DNA of 64,000 bases from NCBI RefSeq assembly GCF_016902345.1, contig NZ_JACJLR010000011.1, forward strand, positions 19,212 to 83,211, in the 5' to 3' direction. The notes beneath the pieces were generated by a model. It was not told where the DNA came from. It searched no databases and saw only the letters and a program-made list of their open reading frames with translations. The translations under genes and the position numbers were made by a program. Below, one piece after another: positions 27,450 through 36,850 of this stretch. Numbering within the stretch: the first letter of the stretch is position 1; the number at the start of each line of letters is the position of its first letter. This stretch comes from Mediterraneibacter glycyrrhizinilyticus (lineage in GTDB: Bacteria; Bacillota; Clostridia; Lachnospirales; Lachnospiraceae).

Positions 27450-30077
27450 ATGTTTTTAAAAGAACTGAAGGAAGTGGTGCTGGCGGAGAAAGAGGATGTG
27501 GAGCAGCCGGCAGAGCAGTGGACGGATAAGAATAGGCAAAAATTTCAGGAGATACGAGAGTATGCCATCGAGTTGAAAAAGGCCAAAGTGAATACGGCAG
27601 AACTGGTCGGTTTTCTTGTGGAACCTCATCTGTGGCAGGCTGCTTCGGAGCTGGACAAAGTTTTACGCGCGCAGCTGTATCTGCTTTGTCTGATCCGAGT
27701 GTGTGAGGAACCGGAGATCTTTGAGGATGATAAGGTGAAAAAAGACTGGGAAACTCTGTCAAAAGAAATCTATTCCGGGGACCAAAAGCTCGATCAGGTG
27801 CTGCGTTGTACTACTGAATTAATAGAACTACAGGATCCATACAGATGCAAGTCAAAATTAACAGAGTTGATCAGTGCAGCCGAAAAACTGGCGGCTTCCG
27901 GGAAAAAAGGTCTGGAGAACTGGTATACATACAGATATGTGAATGCTGACAGCCAGAGCGTTTCTCTGATGGATGAATTCTCTGATCAGATATTCGAGTT
28001 TCTCTTCAGGATTTTATCGGAGAACAGCGGAGATGACAGCGTACTCGGTGCTATTAGGAAGAGCAATCCCTGTGTCAGTGCTGTTATCGCGGAGAAATTC
28101 TATAGAGCCGAAAGATATGAAGAGGCCATCCCCTATGCCGAAAGAGGAGTTTTTGTGAAAACTCCGCCTGCCAGACAGAACGCATTCGTCGTTCTTGGGC
28201 GTTGCTGTGAGATATCCGGGAAAGAGTACTGGCAGGAAGCTTATGATGCGTATGATTCGTGGCTGAGCTGTAAAATGACGGGGAAGATGAAGAAACTGGA
28301 AAAACAGAATGGACCGCTGGTGTTTTTAGGAGAGAATGAATGGCGTGAATCAACTGAGGGAAAGATGAAGGAAGGGATCGTGCTCAATAATTATGCCTAT
28401 CTCTGCGTTCGGATCGCCGATGAAATCAGACAGAGCCCTGAAAAGAGCGGGTGTTTCCGGAAATATGCATTGGAGGCGCTGGAGAAAGTTCTTAAATTAA
28501 ATCCGGGAGAAGTAAATCTGATCTATAATTACGGCTTGCTGCTGGCTGTCTGTGAAGAGTATCAGAAAGCAGTCGAGGAGTGGAAACTTTATTTTTTGTT
28601 AGCAGCGGACAAAAATCGTGAGAATAGTTTGCACCCGGAGATAGTCCGTTTGTACTGTAATACGGTTCTTGATCTTGTTCTTTCGAAGCTGCGGGGGGGC
28701 AAACGGGAAGACGGGAGTGTTTTTGAACCCGAGAAGTTCAAAAGAGTAATGAATACAGAAGAGATTCAAGAATATTTTGAGGAATATTTTGAGAAACTGG
28801 AAGATTACAGAGAACTCAGGGAAACGCAGGCGCCGGATACTGGGAAAGGTCTGGTAAGGGGTATGGAAGATGTTTTCTGTGCCTTTCATAATATGCTTGT
28901 TTTGTTAAAAGATGAGGAAGAGATAAAAGTCATCGAAAAAATCCTTCTGCTTATTTATGCTGTGGTAACAAATATTGTGCGGAGGCTTCGGGTGACTGCT
29001 TACAGTGAGGTGGAGATCGATACAAGAAAGCCGCAGGATCAAAATACTGTGGAGAAAGGAAAAGAAAAGCAGGAAACGATCGCCTATTACACGACCCTCG
29101 ATACAGCCAGATATCTGTTCGATGAGCTTTATCAGCCTGATGTTCAAAAGGCTCCTGTCGGAAGCGGGGACCAAGAGACCCGCGGCGCAGGGAAAAACTG
29201 TCTTACGATGATGCACGCGATGTACATGAATGATCCGAATGAGGGGCTGACACTGCTGCAGGCGTTGAAAGAACAGATTGATGATGACGATACCGGATAT
29301 AAGGACTACCTTTTTGGCGGAAAATCGCCCGAAGAGTTCAGGGAAAGTATATATGACCGGTATTACATCTTTTTGAAAGCGTTCACTTCCCGTGTCGATA
29401 AGCTGGATATGTGGGCAATGTATGCCAGCGACCGGACAAGCGGAAGTGACAGTAACGGCTGCTGCATCTGCCTTAATCCGGAAACATTCGCACGCGCGCA
29501 GGATATGCAGAAAGAAATGAAAGGGAAAAAACAGGCAGAATTAAGAAACATTTTCAATGATGACCTGAGCCTGTACAGGATCGTTTATCTTGATTCGCAG
29601 AAGGAGATCCGGAAGGAACAGAATCCGGAAATTCCGGATGTAGTGTGTGATTATTATAATATACTCAGAGAACTGGTCGGCCTGATAAATACATATACAG
29701 GCGAGCTGTTTCGCAAAAAAAAGCCGTATGCGGAAGATGTTTTGGAAATGATCCGGGAATTCCTTGGTCCCATAATGGAAAAGGCGGCGTTCCTTTTTAA
29801 AGAAGAGTCCTATTTCCTCGAGCAGGAGATGCGTCTGCTCATTACGAGAACCCATGATCAGAGACAGATGATCCGCCAGCTGCATACCAACCCGCCGAAG
29901 CTCTGTGTGAACCCGTTTTTCCAGGTATACGTTGACCAGATGATCCTGGGTCCCAAAGTTGGAGAGGCTGATCAGTGGATTCCGTATTTTCAGTATGAGT
30001 TAAATGAGATGCGTAAAAAAGATGATTTTCCGAAGCGGACAGTTGTCAGAAAATCAAAGATCCACTACCGGGATTGA
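27450..30077 (+). CDS. Large TPR protein with DUF2971-like C-terminal domain
   Basis: 875 residues, no signal peptide or membrane helix. The N-terminal two thirds are helical. TPR-like pairs are visible around residues 205-385 (VIAEKFYRAERYEEAIPYAERGV, ALEALEKVLKLNPGEVNLIYNYGLLLAVCEEYQKAVEEW). From ~residue 544 the pattern becomes YYTTLDTARYLFDE, MMHAMYMNDPNEGLTLL, FTSRVDKLDMWAMYASD......GCCICLNPETF and YRIVYLD. This resembles DUF2971 proteins, whose core is FSS..NDP.E followed by L.MW..YA....G.C. The assignment is by eye. AGGAGGG precedes the start. It sits between recO and glyS, neighbours in relatives, so it is probably an acquired accessory gene. Function unknown; a stress or defence effector with a TPR sensor is possible but not shown. 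Confidence 0.7.
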   Translation: MFLKELKEVVLAEKEDVEQPAEQWTDKNRQKFQEIREYAIELKKAKVNTAELVGFLVEPHLWQAASELDKVLRAQLYLLCLIRVCEEPEIFEDDKVKKDWETLSKEIYSGDQKLDQVLRCTTELIELQDPYRCKSKLTELISAAEKLAASGKKGLENWYTYRYVNADSQSVSLMDEFSDQIFEFLFRILSENSGDDSVLGAIRKSNPCVSAVIAEKFYRAERYEEAIPYAERGVFVKTPPARQNAFVVLGRCCEISGKEYWQEAYDAYDSWLSCKMTGKMKKLEKQNGPLVFLGENEWRESTEGKMKEGIVLNNYAYLCVRIADEIRQSPEKSGCFRKYALEALEKVLKLNPGEVNLIYNYGLLLAVCEEYQKAVEEWKLYFLLAADKNRENSLHPEIVRLYCNTVLDLVLSKLRGGKREDGSVFEPEKFKRVMNTEEIQEYFEEYFEKLEDYRELRETQAPDTGKGLVRGMEDVFCAFHNMLVLLKDEEEIKVIEKILLLIYAVVTNIVRRLRVTAYSEVEIDTRKPQDQNTVEKGKEKQETIAYYTTLDTARYLFDELYQPDVQKAPVGSGDQETRGAGKNCLTMMHAMYMNDPNEGLTLLQALKEQIDDDDTGYKDYLFGGKSPEEFRESIYDRYYIFLKAFTSRVDKLDMWAMYASDRTSGSDSNGCCICLNPETFARAQDMQKEMKGKKQAELRNIFNDDLSLYRIVYLDSQKEIRKEQNPEIPDVVCDYYNILRELVGLINTYTGELFRKKKPYAEDVLEMIREFLGPIMEKAAFLFKEESYFLEQEMRLLITRTHDQRQMIRQLHTNPPKLCVNPFFQVYVDQMILGPKVGEADQWIPYFQYELNEMRKKDDFPKRTVVRKSKIHYRD

Positions 30078-30129
30078 CAAGGAAATGAACAGAGGTACAT
30101 TTATTACAGGACGGCGTTATATGAATCCC

Positions 30130-30158
30130 TTGAAAAATATGGCTGTACCCGTTATAAT
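30130..30158 (+). promoter_or_regulatory. Promoter of glyS
   Basis: TTGAAA at 30130-30135, a 17-base spacer, a perfect TATAAT at 30153-30158. The leader is only ~36 bases, so no T-box is present. Confidence 0.8.
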
Positions 30159-30200
30159 AAGTACCGATTAAGACGTAATAAAGAATGTGAGGAACATAAA

Positions 30201-31601
30201 ATGGTTGAAAAGACAATGGACAAGATCGTGGCACTTGCAAAATCAAGAGGATTTGTTTATCCCGGTTCCGAGATCTACGGGGGGCTTGCAAATACCTGGG
30301 ATTATGGAAACCTCGGCGTGGAGCTGAAGAACAATGTAAAAAGAGCGTGGTGGAAGAAGTTCGTGCAGGAGAATCCTTACAACGTGGGCGTTGACTGCGC
30401 GATCCTGATGAACCCGCAGACATGGGTGGCTTCCGGTCATCTGGGAGGATTCAGCGATCCGCTGATGGACTGCAAGGAGTGTCATGAGCGTTTCCGTGCA
30501 GACAAACTGATCGAAGATTACTGTGAGGAAAAGGGCATTGAGCTGGAAGGTTCTGTGGACGGATGGTCCCAGGAGCAGATGACTGCGTTTATTGCGGAAC
30601 ATCAGATCCCGTGTCCGACCTGCGGAAAGCATAATTTCACTGATATCCGTCAGTTCAACCTGATGTTCAAGACATTCCAGGGCGTAACGGAAGACGCAAA
30701 GAATACAGTCTATCTCCGGCCGGAGACAGCGCAGGGAATCTTTGTCAACTTCAAGAATGTGCAGCGCACCTCCAGGAAGAAGCTGCCCTTTGGTATCGCT
30801 CAGATCGGAAAATCCTTCCGCAATGAGATCACGCCCGGAAACTTTACATTCCGCACAAGAGAATTCGAGCAGATGGAACTGGAATTCTTCTGCAAGCCGG
30901 ACACGGATCTGGAGTGGTTCGACTACTGGAAGAGCTTCTGCCTGAACTGGCTGTCTTCTCTCGGGCTGAAGGAGGATGAGGTGCGTTACCGCGATCACGA
31001 CAAAGAAGAACTTTCCTTCTACAGCAAGGCGACTACGGACGTGGAGTTCCTCTTCCCGTTCGGATGGGGAGAACTGTGGGGCATCGCTGACCGTACGGAC
31101 TACGACCTGACCCAGCATCAGAACGTATCCGGTCAGGATCTGACCTATTTTGACGATGAGACAAAAGAAAAGTACATCCCGTACGTGATCGAGCCGTCAC
31201 TTGGGGCGGACCGTATGGTACTCGCATTCCTCTGCAGCGCTTATGACGAGGAGAACATCGGCACAGAGGAGAAGCCGGACATGAGAACGGTCCTTCACTT
31301 CCATCCGGCGCTGGCTCCGGTAAAGATCGGCGTGCTGCCGCTGTCCAAGAAGCTGGCAGAAGGCGCGGAGAAGATCTATGCAGAGCTCAGCAAATATTAT
31401 AACTGTGAGTATGATGACCGCGGAAACATCGGAAAACGCTACCGCCGTCAGGATGAGATCGGAACCCCGTTCTGTGTGACCTATGATTTCGAGTCAGAGG
31501 AAGACGGGGCAGTGACAGTACGCGACCGTGACACCATGGAGCAGGAGAGGGTCAAGATCGAGGATCTGAAAGCATACTTTGAGAAAAAGTTTGAGTGGTA
31601 A
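30201..31601 (+). CDS. glyS: Glycyl-tRNA synthetase, dimeric (one-chain) type
   Basis: 466 residues. It is the alpha2 class II enzyme (GlyQS type), not the two-subunit GlyQ/GlyS form. [38 protein letters not shown] opens the catalytic domain. A zinc-binding insert has CKECHERF and CPTCGKHNF. Class II motif 2 is [25 protein letters not shown] and motif 3 is GADRMVLAF. The anticodon-binding domain follows ([20 protein letters not shown]...[26 protein letters not shown]). It charges tRNA-Gly. It has its own promoter. Confidence 0.97.
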   Translation: MVEKTMDKIVALAKSRGFVYPGSEIYGGLANTWDYGNLGVELKNNVKRAWWKKFVQENPYNVGVDCAILMNPQTWVASGHLGGFSDPLMDCKECHERFRADKLIEDYCEEKGIELEGSVDGWSQEQMTAFIAEHQIPCPTCGKHNFTDIRQFNLMFKTFQGVTEDAKNTVYLRPETAQGIFVNFKNVQRTSRKKLPFGIAQIGKSFRNEITPGNFTFRTREFEQMELEFFCKPDTDLEWFDYWKSFCLNWLSSLGLKEDEVRYRDHDKEELSFYSKATTDVEFLFPFGWGELWGIADRTDYDLTQHQNVSGQDLTYFDDETKEKYIPYVIEPSLGADRMVLAFLCSAYDEENIGTEEKPDMRTVLHFHPALAPVKIGVLPLSKKLAEGAEKIYAELSKYYNCEYDDRGNIGKRYRRQDEIGTPFCVTYDFESEEDGAVTVRDRDTMEQERVKIEDLKAYFEKKFEW

Positions 31602-31641
31602 AGATGTTACAGTGTGAACTGTAACGTAAAGAGACGAGGGA

Positions 31642-31683
31642 AGAGGGGGAATATTTCCATGAGAGATATTTCCCCTCTCGTTT
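31642..31683 (+). terminator. Probable terminator of glyS
   Basis: AGAGGGGGAATAT (31642-31654) pairs with ATATTTCCCCTCT (31666-31678), followed by CGTTTATAA; the T-run is short. Confidence 0.6.
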
Positions 31684-31755
31684 ATAATAGCTGATATAGA
31701 GTATACTGCGATAAATTCGGACTGATAATAACAAAACAGAAAGGTGGAACTAAAA

Positions 31756-33159
31756 ATGGCAGGAAAAAATATATGGACAGCCTACAATGAAGCTCAGCTC
31801 GCGGAGCTGGATGCGATCAATGAAAAATATAAAGAGTGCCTCGACGCAGGAAAGACGGAGCGGGAGTGCGTGGAACTGAGCGTCCGCATGGCGGAGGAGT
31901 CAGGATACAGAAGCCTGGAAGAAGTGATGGCGTCAGGGAAAAAATTGAAAGCAGGGGACAAGATCTATGCGGTGAACATGAAAAAGATGCTTGCCCTGTT
32001 CCGGATCGGCGAGGAACCGATCTCCTCCGGAATGAATATCCTCGGCGCGCACATCGACTCACCGCGTATCGATGTGAAACAGAATCCGCTCTATGAAAAT
32101 GAAGGATTTGCCTATCTTGACACCCATTACTATGGCGGGATCAAGAAATATCAGTGGGTGGCTCAGCCCCTTGCGCTCCACGGAGTCATCGTGAAGAAGA
32201 ACGGGAGAGTGAAGAAAGTGAGTATCGGAGAGGAAGAAAACGATCCGGTATTTGTGATCACCGATCTCCTTGTTCATCTTGCCCAGGAGCAGATGGAAAA
32301 GAAAGCATCCAAAGTCATTGATGGAGAAAAACTGGATCTGCTCATCGGGAACTGCCCGGTGGATGAGGTGCTGGAAGGAGAAAGCAGGAAAGAGCAAAAA
32401 GAGGCGGTAAAAGCAAATGTGCTCCGTCTGCTGAAAGAGAAATATGGTATGGAAGAAGCGGATTTCACTTCCGCGGAGCTGGAGATCGTTCCGGCAGGAA
32501 AAGCCCGCGACTGCGGTCTTGACCGGAGTATGATCCTCTCTTACGGGCAGGACGACAGAGTGTGCGCGTTCACCTCATTGTTTGCGATGCTGGATGTGAC
32601 GGACGCGAAGAAGACCGGATGCTGCCTGCTGGTGGATAAGGAAGAGATCGGAAGCGTGGGAGCTACCGGCATGCATTCCCGTTTCTTTGAAAATACGGTG
32701 GCAGAGCTGATCGCTCTGACAGAGGGAGAGTCGGATCTGAAAGTCCGCCGGGCGCTTGCGAATTCGAGAATGCTTTCCTCTGATGTCAGCGCGGCTTACG
32801 ACCCCATGTACGCTGAGGCGTTTGAGAAGAGAAGTTCTGCCTTTTTTGCAAACGGACTGACTTTTAACAAATTTACGGGAAGCCGGGGGAAATCCGGCTC
32901 CAATGACGCCAATGCCGAGTATATCGCTTCTCTTCGAAAAGCTCTGGATGATGAGAATGTTGCATATCAGTTCGCGGAGCTGGGGCGTGTGGACCTGGGC
33001 GGCGGCGGAACCATCGCTTATATCATGGCGAACTACGGGATGGAAGTGATCGACAGCGGAGTGGCGGTCCTGAACATGCATGCTCCTTATGAGGTGTCAA
33101 GCAAGGCGGACGTCTACGAGGCGGTGAGAGGATACCGCGCCTTCCTGAAGATGCAGTGA
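31756..33159 (+). CDS. M18-family aminopeptidase
   Basis: 467 residues from ATG 31756, nine bases after AAGGTGG; an in-frame GTG at 31744 overlaps that site and is less likely. M18 motifs with the two-metal ligands are visible: NILGAHIDSPRID (His, Asp), HYYGGIKKYQWVAQPLALHG, LLVDKEEIGSVGATGMHSRFFE (Glu pair), SSDVSAAYDP and VAVLNMHAPYEVSSKADVYEA (His). The enzyme is a dodecameric cytosolic peptidase that removes N-terminal residues, often acidic ones, from peptides. It ends 11 bases from the stop of the convergent Crp-like gene. Confidence 0.95.
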   Translation: MAGKNIWTAYNEAQLAELDAINEKYKECLDAGKTERECVELSVRMAEESGYRSLEEVMASGKKLKAGDKIYAVNMKKMLALFRIGEEPISSGMNILGAHIDSPRIDVKQNPLYENEGFAYLDTHYYGGIKKYQWVAQPLALHGVIVKKNGRVKKVSIGEEENDPVFVITDLLVHLAQEQMEKKASKVIDGEKLDLLIGNCPVDEVLEGESRKEQKEAVKANVLRLLKEKYGMEEADFTSAELEIVPAGKARDCGLDRSMILSYGQDDRVCAFTSLFAMLDVTDAKKTGCCLLVDKEEIGSVGATGMHSRFFENTVAELIALTEGESDLKVRRALANSRMLSSDVSAAYDPMYAEAFEKRSSAFFANGLTFNKFTGSRGKSGSNDANAEYIASLRKALDDENVAYQFAELGRVDLGGGGTIAYIMANYGMEVIDSGVAVLNMHAPYEVSSKADVYEAVRGYRAFLKMQ

Positions 33160-33170
33160 CCAGCTCCGGC

Positions 33171-33884
33171 TTATTCCTGCCAGTGGTCATAGTTCACATA
33201 ATGGTGGATCACCTTTTTGGCCCTGCGGTACTGATCCAGCGTCATGCTGATCTTGCCGTGGGTCAGAAAGATGAGATCGTCTTCTTTCAGTTTTTTTACC
33301 GTACGGTTGATCGTCTTTACCGTGATGCCGCACTCTTCGTAGAGCGCCTGGCGTGTCTTGGGCAGGACGATCTGTTTTTTCTCCTCGATCTTCATCGCAG
33401 CGGCAGCCTTCAAAATGTAATCCAGCAGGATGAAATGGGGCGGATAGAAAAGACGCGCGCCCCGGTTGTAGGAAGAACGATAAAGTTTGTAAGCGACCTT
33501 GTGCGCCACCAGCCGCAGAAAATGGATGTCCTGAGCGATCCAGTCTTCAAAATCTTTCCGGGAGAAAAATACCACGGTCGTCTCGGTGAGCGTCTCGATG
33601 GTCACGGAGGTCTTCTCCATTCCGGCGAGGATCGTGACTTCGCCCACAAAGTCGATCGGCTCGTTTTTCTCGATCATATAAACATTTCCGTTCTGGAATT
33701 CGTTGATGACCCGGTGTTCCCCTTTGGCGATAAGTCCGAAGGAATTGAGGGTATAATCCTTCTGGTGGATGATGGTTCCCGGCGGATACACCCGGATGGT
33801 GCAGCGCTGCCACAGTTCTTCCGGCATATATCTGATGTATTCTTCCAGTTCCGGGACTTCCCGGACCAATTCTTCCAAAGTCAT
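33171..33884 (-). CDS. Crp/Fnr-family transcriptional regulator
   Basis: 237 residues. The N-terminal cyclic-nucleotide-binding-type beta roll includes RVYPPGTIIHQKDYTLNSFGLIAKGEHRVIN and FVGEVTILAGMEKTSVTIETLTETTVVFFSRKDF. The GE...L segment resembles the cAMP-pocket frame, but the Arg-Ser/Thr pair of true Crp is not seen, so the ligand is unknown. The C-terminal winged helix includes KTRQALYEECGITVKTINRTVKKLKEDDLIFL. No Fnr-type N-terminal cysteine cluster is present. It is divergent from the DUF3100 cluster with a 255-base gap and probably controls it. Confidence 0.88.
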   Translation of the reverse strand: MTLEELVREVPELEEYIRYMPEELWQRCTIRVYPPGTIIHQKDYTLNSFGLIAKGEHRVINEFQNGNVYMIEKNEPIDFVGEVTILAGMEKTSVTIETLTETTVVFFSRKDFEDWIAQDIHFLRLVAHKVAYKLYRSSYNRGARLFYPPHFILLDYILKAAAAMKIEEKKQIVLPKTRQALYEECGITVKTINRTVKKLKEDDLIFLTHGKISMTLDQYRRAKKVIHHYVNYDHWQE

Positions 33885-34139
33885 AAAAATTCCCCTCCCA
33901 TTCTATGCTGACAAAGCTTTCAATATAAAATCCGGCCATGCCGTGGATAATTTTATTATATGTGGAAAAAAACAGGAAAAAAAGACCCATTTGTCCTTTT
34001 TTGTCGAAAAGCGACCCGCTAAAATACTCATGCGGCGGACAAAGCAAAACCATAAGACGCAGAATTGCTGCGTGACAGGAAGTTCTGTCCGCAGAAAATA
34101 TGGCAACAGAAAAAGAAAAGAGAATGAGGAGGAAGTGAA
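33885..34139. promoter_or_regulatory. Divergent control region with small dyads
   Basis: This gap separates the Crp-like regulator from the DUF3100 cluster. It holds three short perfect dyads: GTCG-aaaag-CGAC (34003-34015), CGCAG-aattg-CTGCG (34058-34072) and GACAG-gaagtt-CTGTC (34074-34089). The last two adjoin and are plausible operators. No clear sigma-A promoter was picked out. Confidence 0.4.
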
Positions 34140-34988
34140 ATGGACAAATTTGTCTATCCATCGCTGAAAGAAAGGCTCAAGGCAGAGTACAAGATCTACC
34201 TGACCGCCTTCGTATTTATTCTGATCGCAGATTCCATCGGTCAGATCCAGATCCCGCTGGGACCGGGACAATTTATACTGTTCCCGATCTTTTACGCACT
34301 GATCATGGGAGTTCTGTCAGGGCCCCAGGTGACAAAGATTATGAAGTCAAAACAGGTCAAGGCAGCCTCCAAACTGGTCGTGGTGGCGATCTGCCCCTTT
34401 ATCGCAAAGCTGGGCATCAATGCGGGCGCCAGCCTTGAGACAGTGATCTCTGCCGGTCCGGCTCTCCTTTTACAGGAATTTGGAAACCTGGGGACCATCC
34501 TTCTGGCAATGCCGCTGGCAGTCCTGCTTGGGATGAAGAGGGAGGCGGTAGGCGCCACTCACTCCATCAACAGAGAGTCCAACCTGGCACTGATCACGGA
34601 TGTCTATGGTCCGGACTCACCGGAGGCGAGGGGAAGTCTTTCCATCTATGTTGTGGGCGGAATGATCGGTACAGTGTATTTCGGGTTTATGGTATCCGTG
34701 GTCGCCATACTGGGCATTTTCCATCCCTATGCGCTGGGAATGGCGTCCGGCGTGGGAGCGGGCATCCTGATGGCCAGCGCTGTGGCGTCTCTCACGGAGA
34801 TCTATCCTGCTATGGCGGATCAGATCTCGGCCCTGGCAAGCGCCAGCGAGACCATATCGGGCATTGACGGGATCTACATGGCACTGTTCATCGGGCTTCC
34901 GCTCTGCAACTGGTTATATAAAGTTCTGGAACCCAGGATCGGAAGATTTGGAGAGAAGAGAAAACAGAAAAAACTGGAGGAGAAATGA
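34140..34988 (+). CDS. DUF3100-type integral membrane protein
   Basis: 282 residues with about eight hydrophobic helices. The segment FVFILIADSIGQIQIPLGPGQFILFPIFYALIMGVLSG and the later GATHSINRESNLALITDVYGPDSPEARG fit DUF3100 proteins as I recall them. A short basic cytoplasmic tail (GEKRKQKKLEEK) ends it. RBS GAGGAGGAAG. The stop overlaps the next start (ATGATGA), so the two membrane proteins are coupled and may form one transporter. Family function is unknown; transport of the amidohydrolase substrate is the context inference. Confidence 0.7.
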   Translation: MDKFVYPSLKERLKAEYKIYLTAFVFILIADSIGQIQIPLGPGQFILFPIFYALIMGVLSGPQVTKIMKSKQVKAASKLVVVAICPFIAKLGINAGASLETVISAGPALLLQEFGNLGTILLAMPLAVLLGMKREAVGATHSINRESNLALITDVYGPDSPEARGSLSIYVVGGMIGTVYFGFMVSVVAILGIFHPYALGMASGVGAGILMASAVASLTEIYPAMADQISALASASETISGIDGIYMALFIGLPLCNWLYKVLEPRIGRFGEKRKQKKLEEK

Positions 34989-35434
34989 TGAGATATATAG
35001 AATGGCTTGTTTTGTTCGTGATATCGGGACTTGGGATCGCGCTGGCGAATTTTGTCGGCTTTGACGTGGGGTTCATGGAATCCCTTCCGGGGATCCTCGT
35101 CCTTCTTGCCATCGCGGCAGCAGGAGTGGCAGTCAGTAAAGTGATCCCGCTGAAACTCCCGGTGGTGGCTTATGTCTCCATCATTGGACTCCTGGCAGCC
35201 TGTCCGGTGTCCCCGTGCAGGGAGTTTGTCATCGATGCGGCGGCAAAGATCAACTTCACTGCGCCGCTGACAATGGTGGGAGCCTATGCGGGCATTTCGA
35301 TCAGCGACCAGATCAAATCCTTTTTAAAGCAGGGCTGGAAGATGATCCTGGTCGGCATCTTTGTGATGACGGGGACGTTTATAGGGTCTGCTGCCATCGC
35401 TCATATCGTCATGACATTGACGGGAACGATCTGA
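34985..35434 (+). CDS. Small four-to-five-helix membrane protein, partner of the DUF3100 protein
   Basis: 149 residues, almost entirely hydrophobic, with helices around residues 5-25, 35-55, 60-80, 90-110 and 120-145. It starts at ATG 34985 or the adjacent ATG 34988; GGAGGAG precedes both. The short ACPVSPCREFV segment holds two cysteines. I do not recognise a named family. Overlap with the DUF3100 gene and cluster position suggest a second subunit of the same membrane system. Confidence 0.65.
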   Translation: MMRYIEWLVLFVISGLGIALANFVGFDVGFMESLPGILVLLAIAAAGVAVSKVIPLKLPVVAYVSIIGLLAACPVSPCREFVIDAAAKINFTAPLTMVGAYAGISISDQIKSFLKQGWKMILVGIFVMTGTFIGSAAIAHIVMTLTGTI

Positions 35435-35500
35435 TGCCGGTACTTGTTTTCAGGTAAAAAGATGACTTGTGCCGGTAATGACAGAAATGGAGGAAAATAT

Positions 35501-36850
35501 ATGTGTGATCTGATCATTACGGACGCTGCAGTGCTTTTCCCGGACGGGATCGTGCGCAGTGCTCAGACGATCGAGATAAATGAGGGGAAGATATGCAGTG
35601 TCCGCCCATATCGGGAGACGGATTTGGAAACAGCTGCAAAGGAGCGGATCTCAGGAACCGGGAAACTGGTCATGCCGGGACTTGCGGACTGTCACATGCA
35701 TACCGGGCAGCAGCTTTTGAAGGGGAAAGTGCTGGATGCGCTCCCCATGATCTGGACCAGGATCATGCTGCCTTTCGAGAGCACGCTCACGGAAGAAAAG
35801 ATGGAACTGAGCGCTTCCCTTGCCGCGCTGGAGATGATCAAGTCCGGCACGACAGCTTTTGTGGATGCGGGAAGTTATCATATGGAGGCAGCGGCAGAGG
35901 TGTATGTCCGTTCCGGGCTGAGAGGACTCATCTCCGCATCCACCATGGATGAGAAGGGGCTTCCGGATTCTATCGCGCATGATGCAGAGGAGGCGGTGGC
36001 GCAGACGGACCGCCTGTATGACGGGTATAACGGAAAAGGGAACCTGAAAGTGGCATACTCTCTCCGTTCCCTGATCTCCTGTTCGGATGAGCTGAACCTG
36101 AAGGCTGCGAGACGGGCAAAAGAGCGGGGAGCAAAGCTGCAGGCGCATATGAATGAGTATGCGGGGGAAGTCAATTATTTCCTGACAAATAAGAAAGTCC
36201 GCCCCTTTGAATATCTGGATTCCATGGGGATCCTGGACGAAGATTTTATTGCGGCCCACTGTATCCTGCTGTCGGAACGGGAGAAGGATCTCCTTGCAGA
36301 GCGGGGCGTGAAAGTATGTCACTGCCCGTTCAGCAACTGCGGGAAGGGAGCGCCTGATACCCCTGCGCTCCGGGAAAAGGGAATCTGTGTCGGTCTGGGG
36401 ACGGACGGAGCAGCCCACGGCGGATTGAGCTTGTGGAATGAGATGAAGATATTCCGGTCGGTCATGAATGTGGAATATGGCAGCAGGCTGAACGAACCTG
36501 CAGTTATGCCGGCGAAATACATCCTGAAAATGGCGACGGAGAACGGATACCGCCTTATGGGAGAGGACGGAGGCAGAATCGAGCCCGGAAAGCAGGCAGA
36601 CCTCATCACCATAAATATGATGCAGCCTCATCTGTATCCCACGGGGAATCCGGTCAATACCCTGCTTGAGTGTGTGACGGCAGGGGATGTGTGCGACAGC
36701 ATCGTAAACGGGAAAGTGCTGATGAAGGACAGACATGTCCTGACACTGGACGAGGAAATGATCCTTGCGAAAGCGGCAGAGTACTGGGAGTGGGAAGACT
36801 CAGAGACGGCCGGGAGAACTGAGAAGGAAGAAAGGAAGGCGGCGTTATGA
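35501..36850 (+). CDS. Amidohydrolase of the TrzA/AtzB (MTA/SAH-deaminase-like) group
   Basis: 449 residues from ATG 35501 (MCDLIITDAAVLFPDG) after GGAGG; an in-frame ATG at 35444 has no ribosome site. Metal-site motifs are in order: VMPGLADCHMHTGQQLLKG (HxH), LQAHMNEYAGEV (His), FIAAHCILLSE (His) and GLGTDGAAHGGLSLW (Asp), with the usual C-terminal GRIEPGKQADLI of the composite beta domain. Members deaminate or dechlorinate heterocycles such as adenosine derivatives, guanine, cytosine or triazines. The substrate here is not determinable. It overlaps the TauE/SafE gene by 4 bases. Confidence 0.88.
   Translation: MCDLIITDAAVLFPDGIVRSAQTIEINEGKICSVRPYRETDLETAAKERISGTGKLVMPGLADCHMHTGQQLLKGKVLDALPMIWTRIMLPFESTLTEEKMELSASLAALEMIKSGTTAFVDAGSYHMEAAAEVYVRSGLRGLISASTMDEKGLPDSIAHDAEEAVAQTDRLYDGYNGKGNLKVAYSLRSLISCSDELNLKAARRAKERGAKLQAHMNEYAGEVNYFLTNKKVRPFEYLDSMGILDEDFIAAHCILLSEREKDLLAERGVKVCHCPFSNCGKGAPDTPALREKGICVGLGTDGAAHGGLSLWNEMKIFRSVMNVEYGSRLNEPAVMPAKYILKMATENGYRLMGEDGGRIEPGKQADLITINMMQPHLYPTGNPVNTLLECVTAGDVCDSIVNGKVLMKDRHVLTLDEEMILAKAAEYWEWEDSETAGRTEKEERKAAL

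Noticed and set aside
30077..30201. Possible T-box before glyS
   Set aside because: The leader after the promoter is only ~36 bases, and no AGGTGG-ACCGCGG sequence is present.
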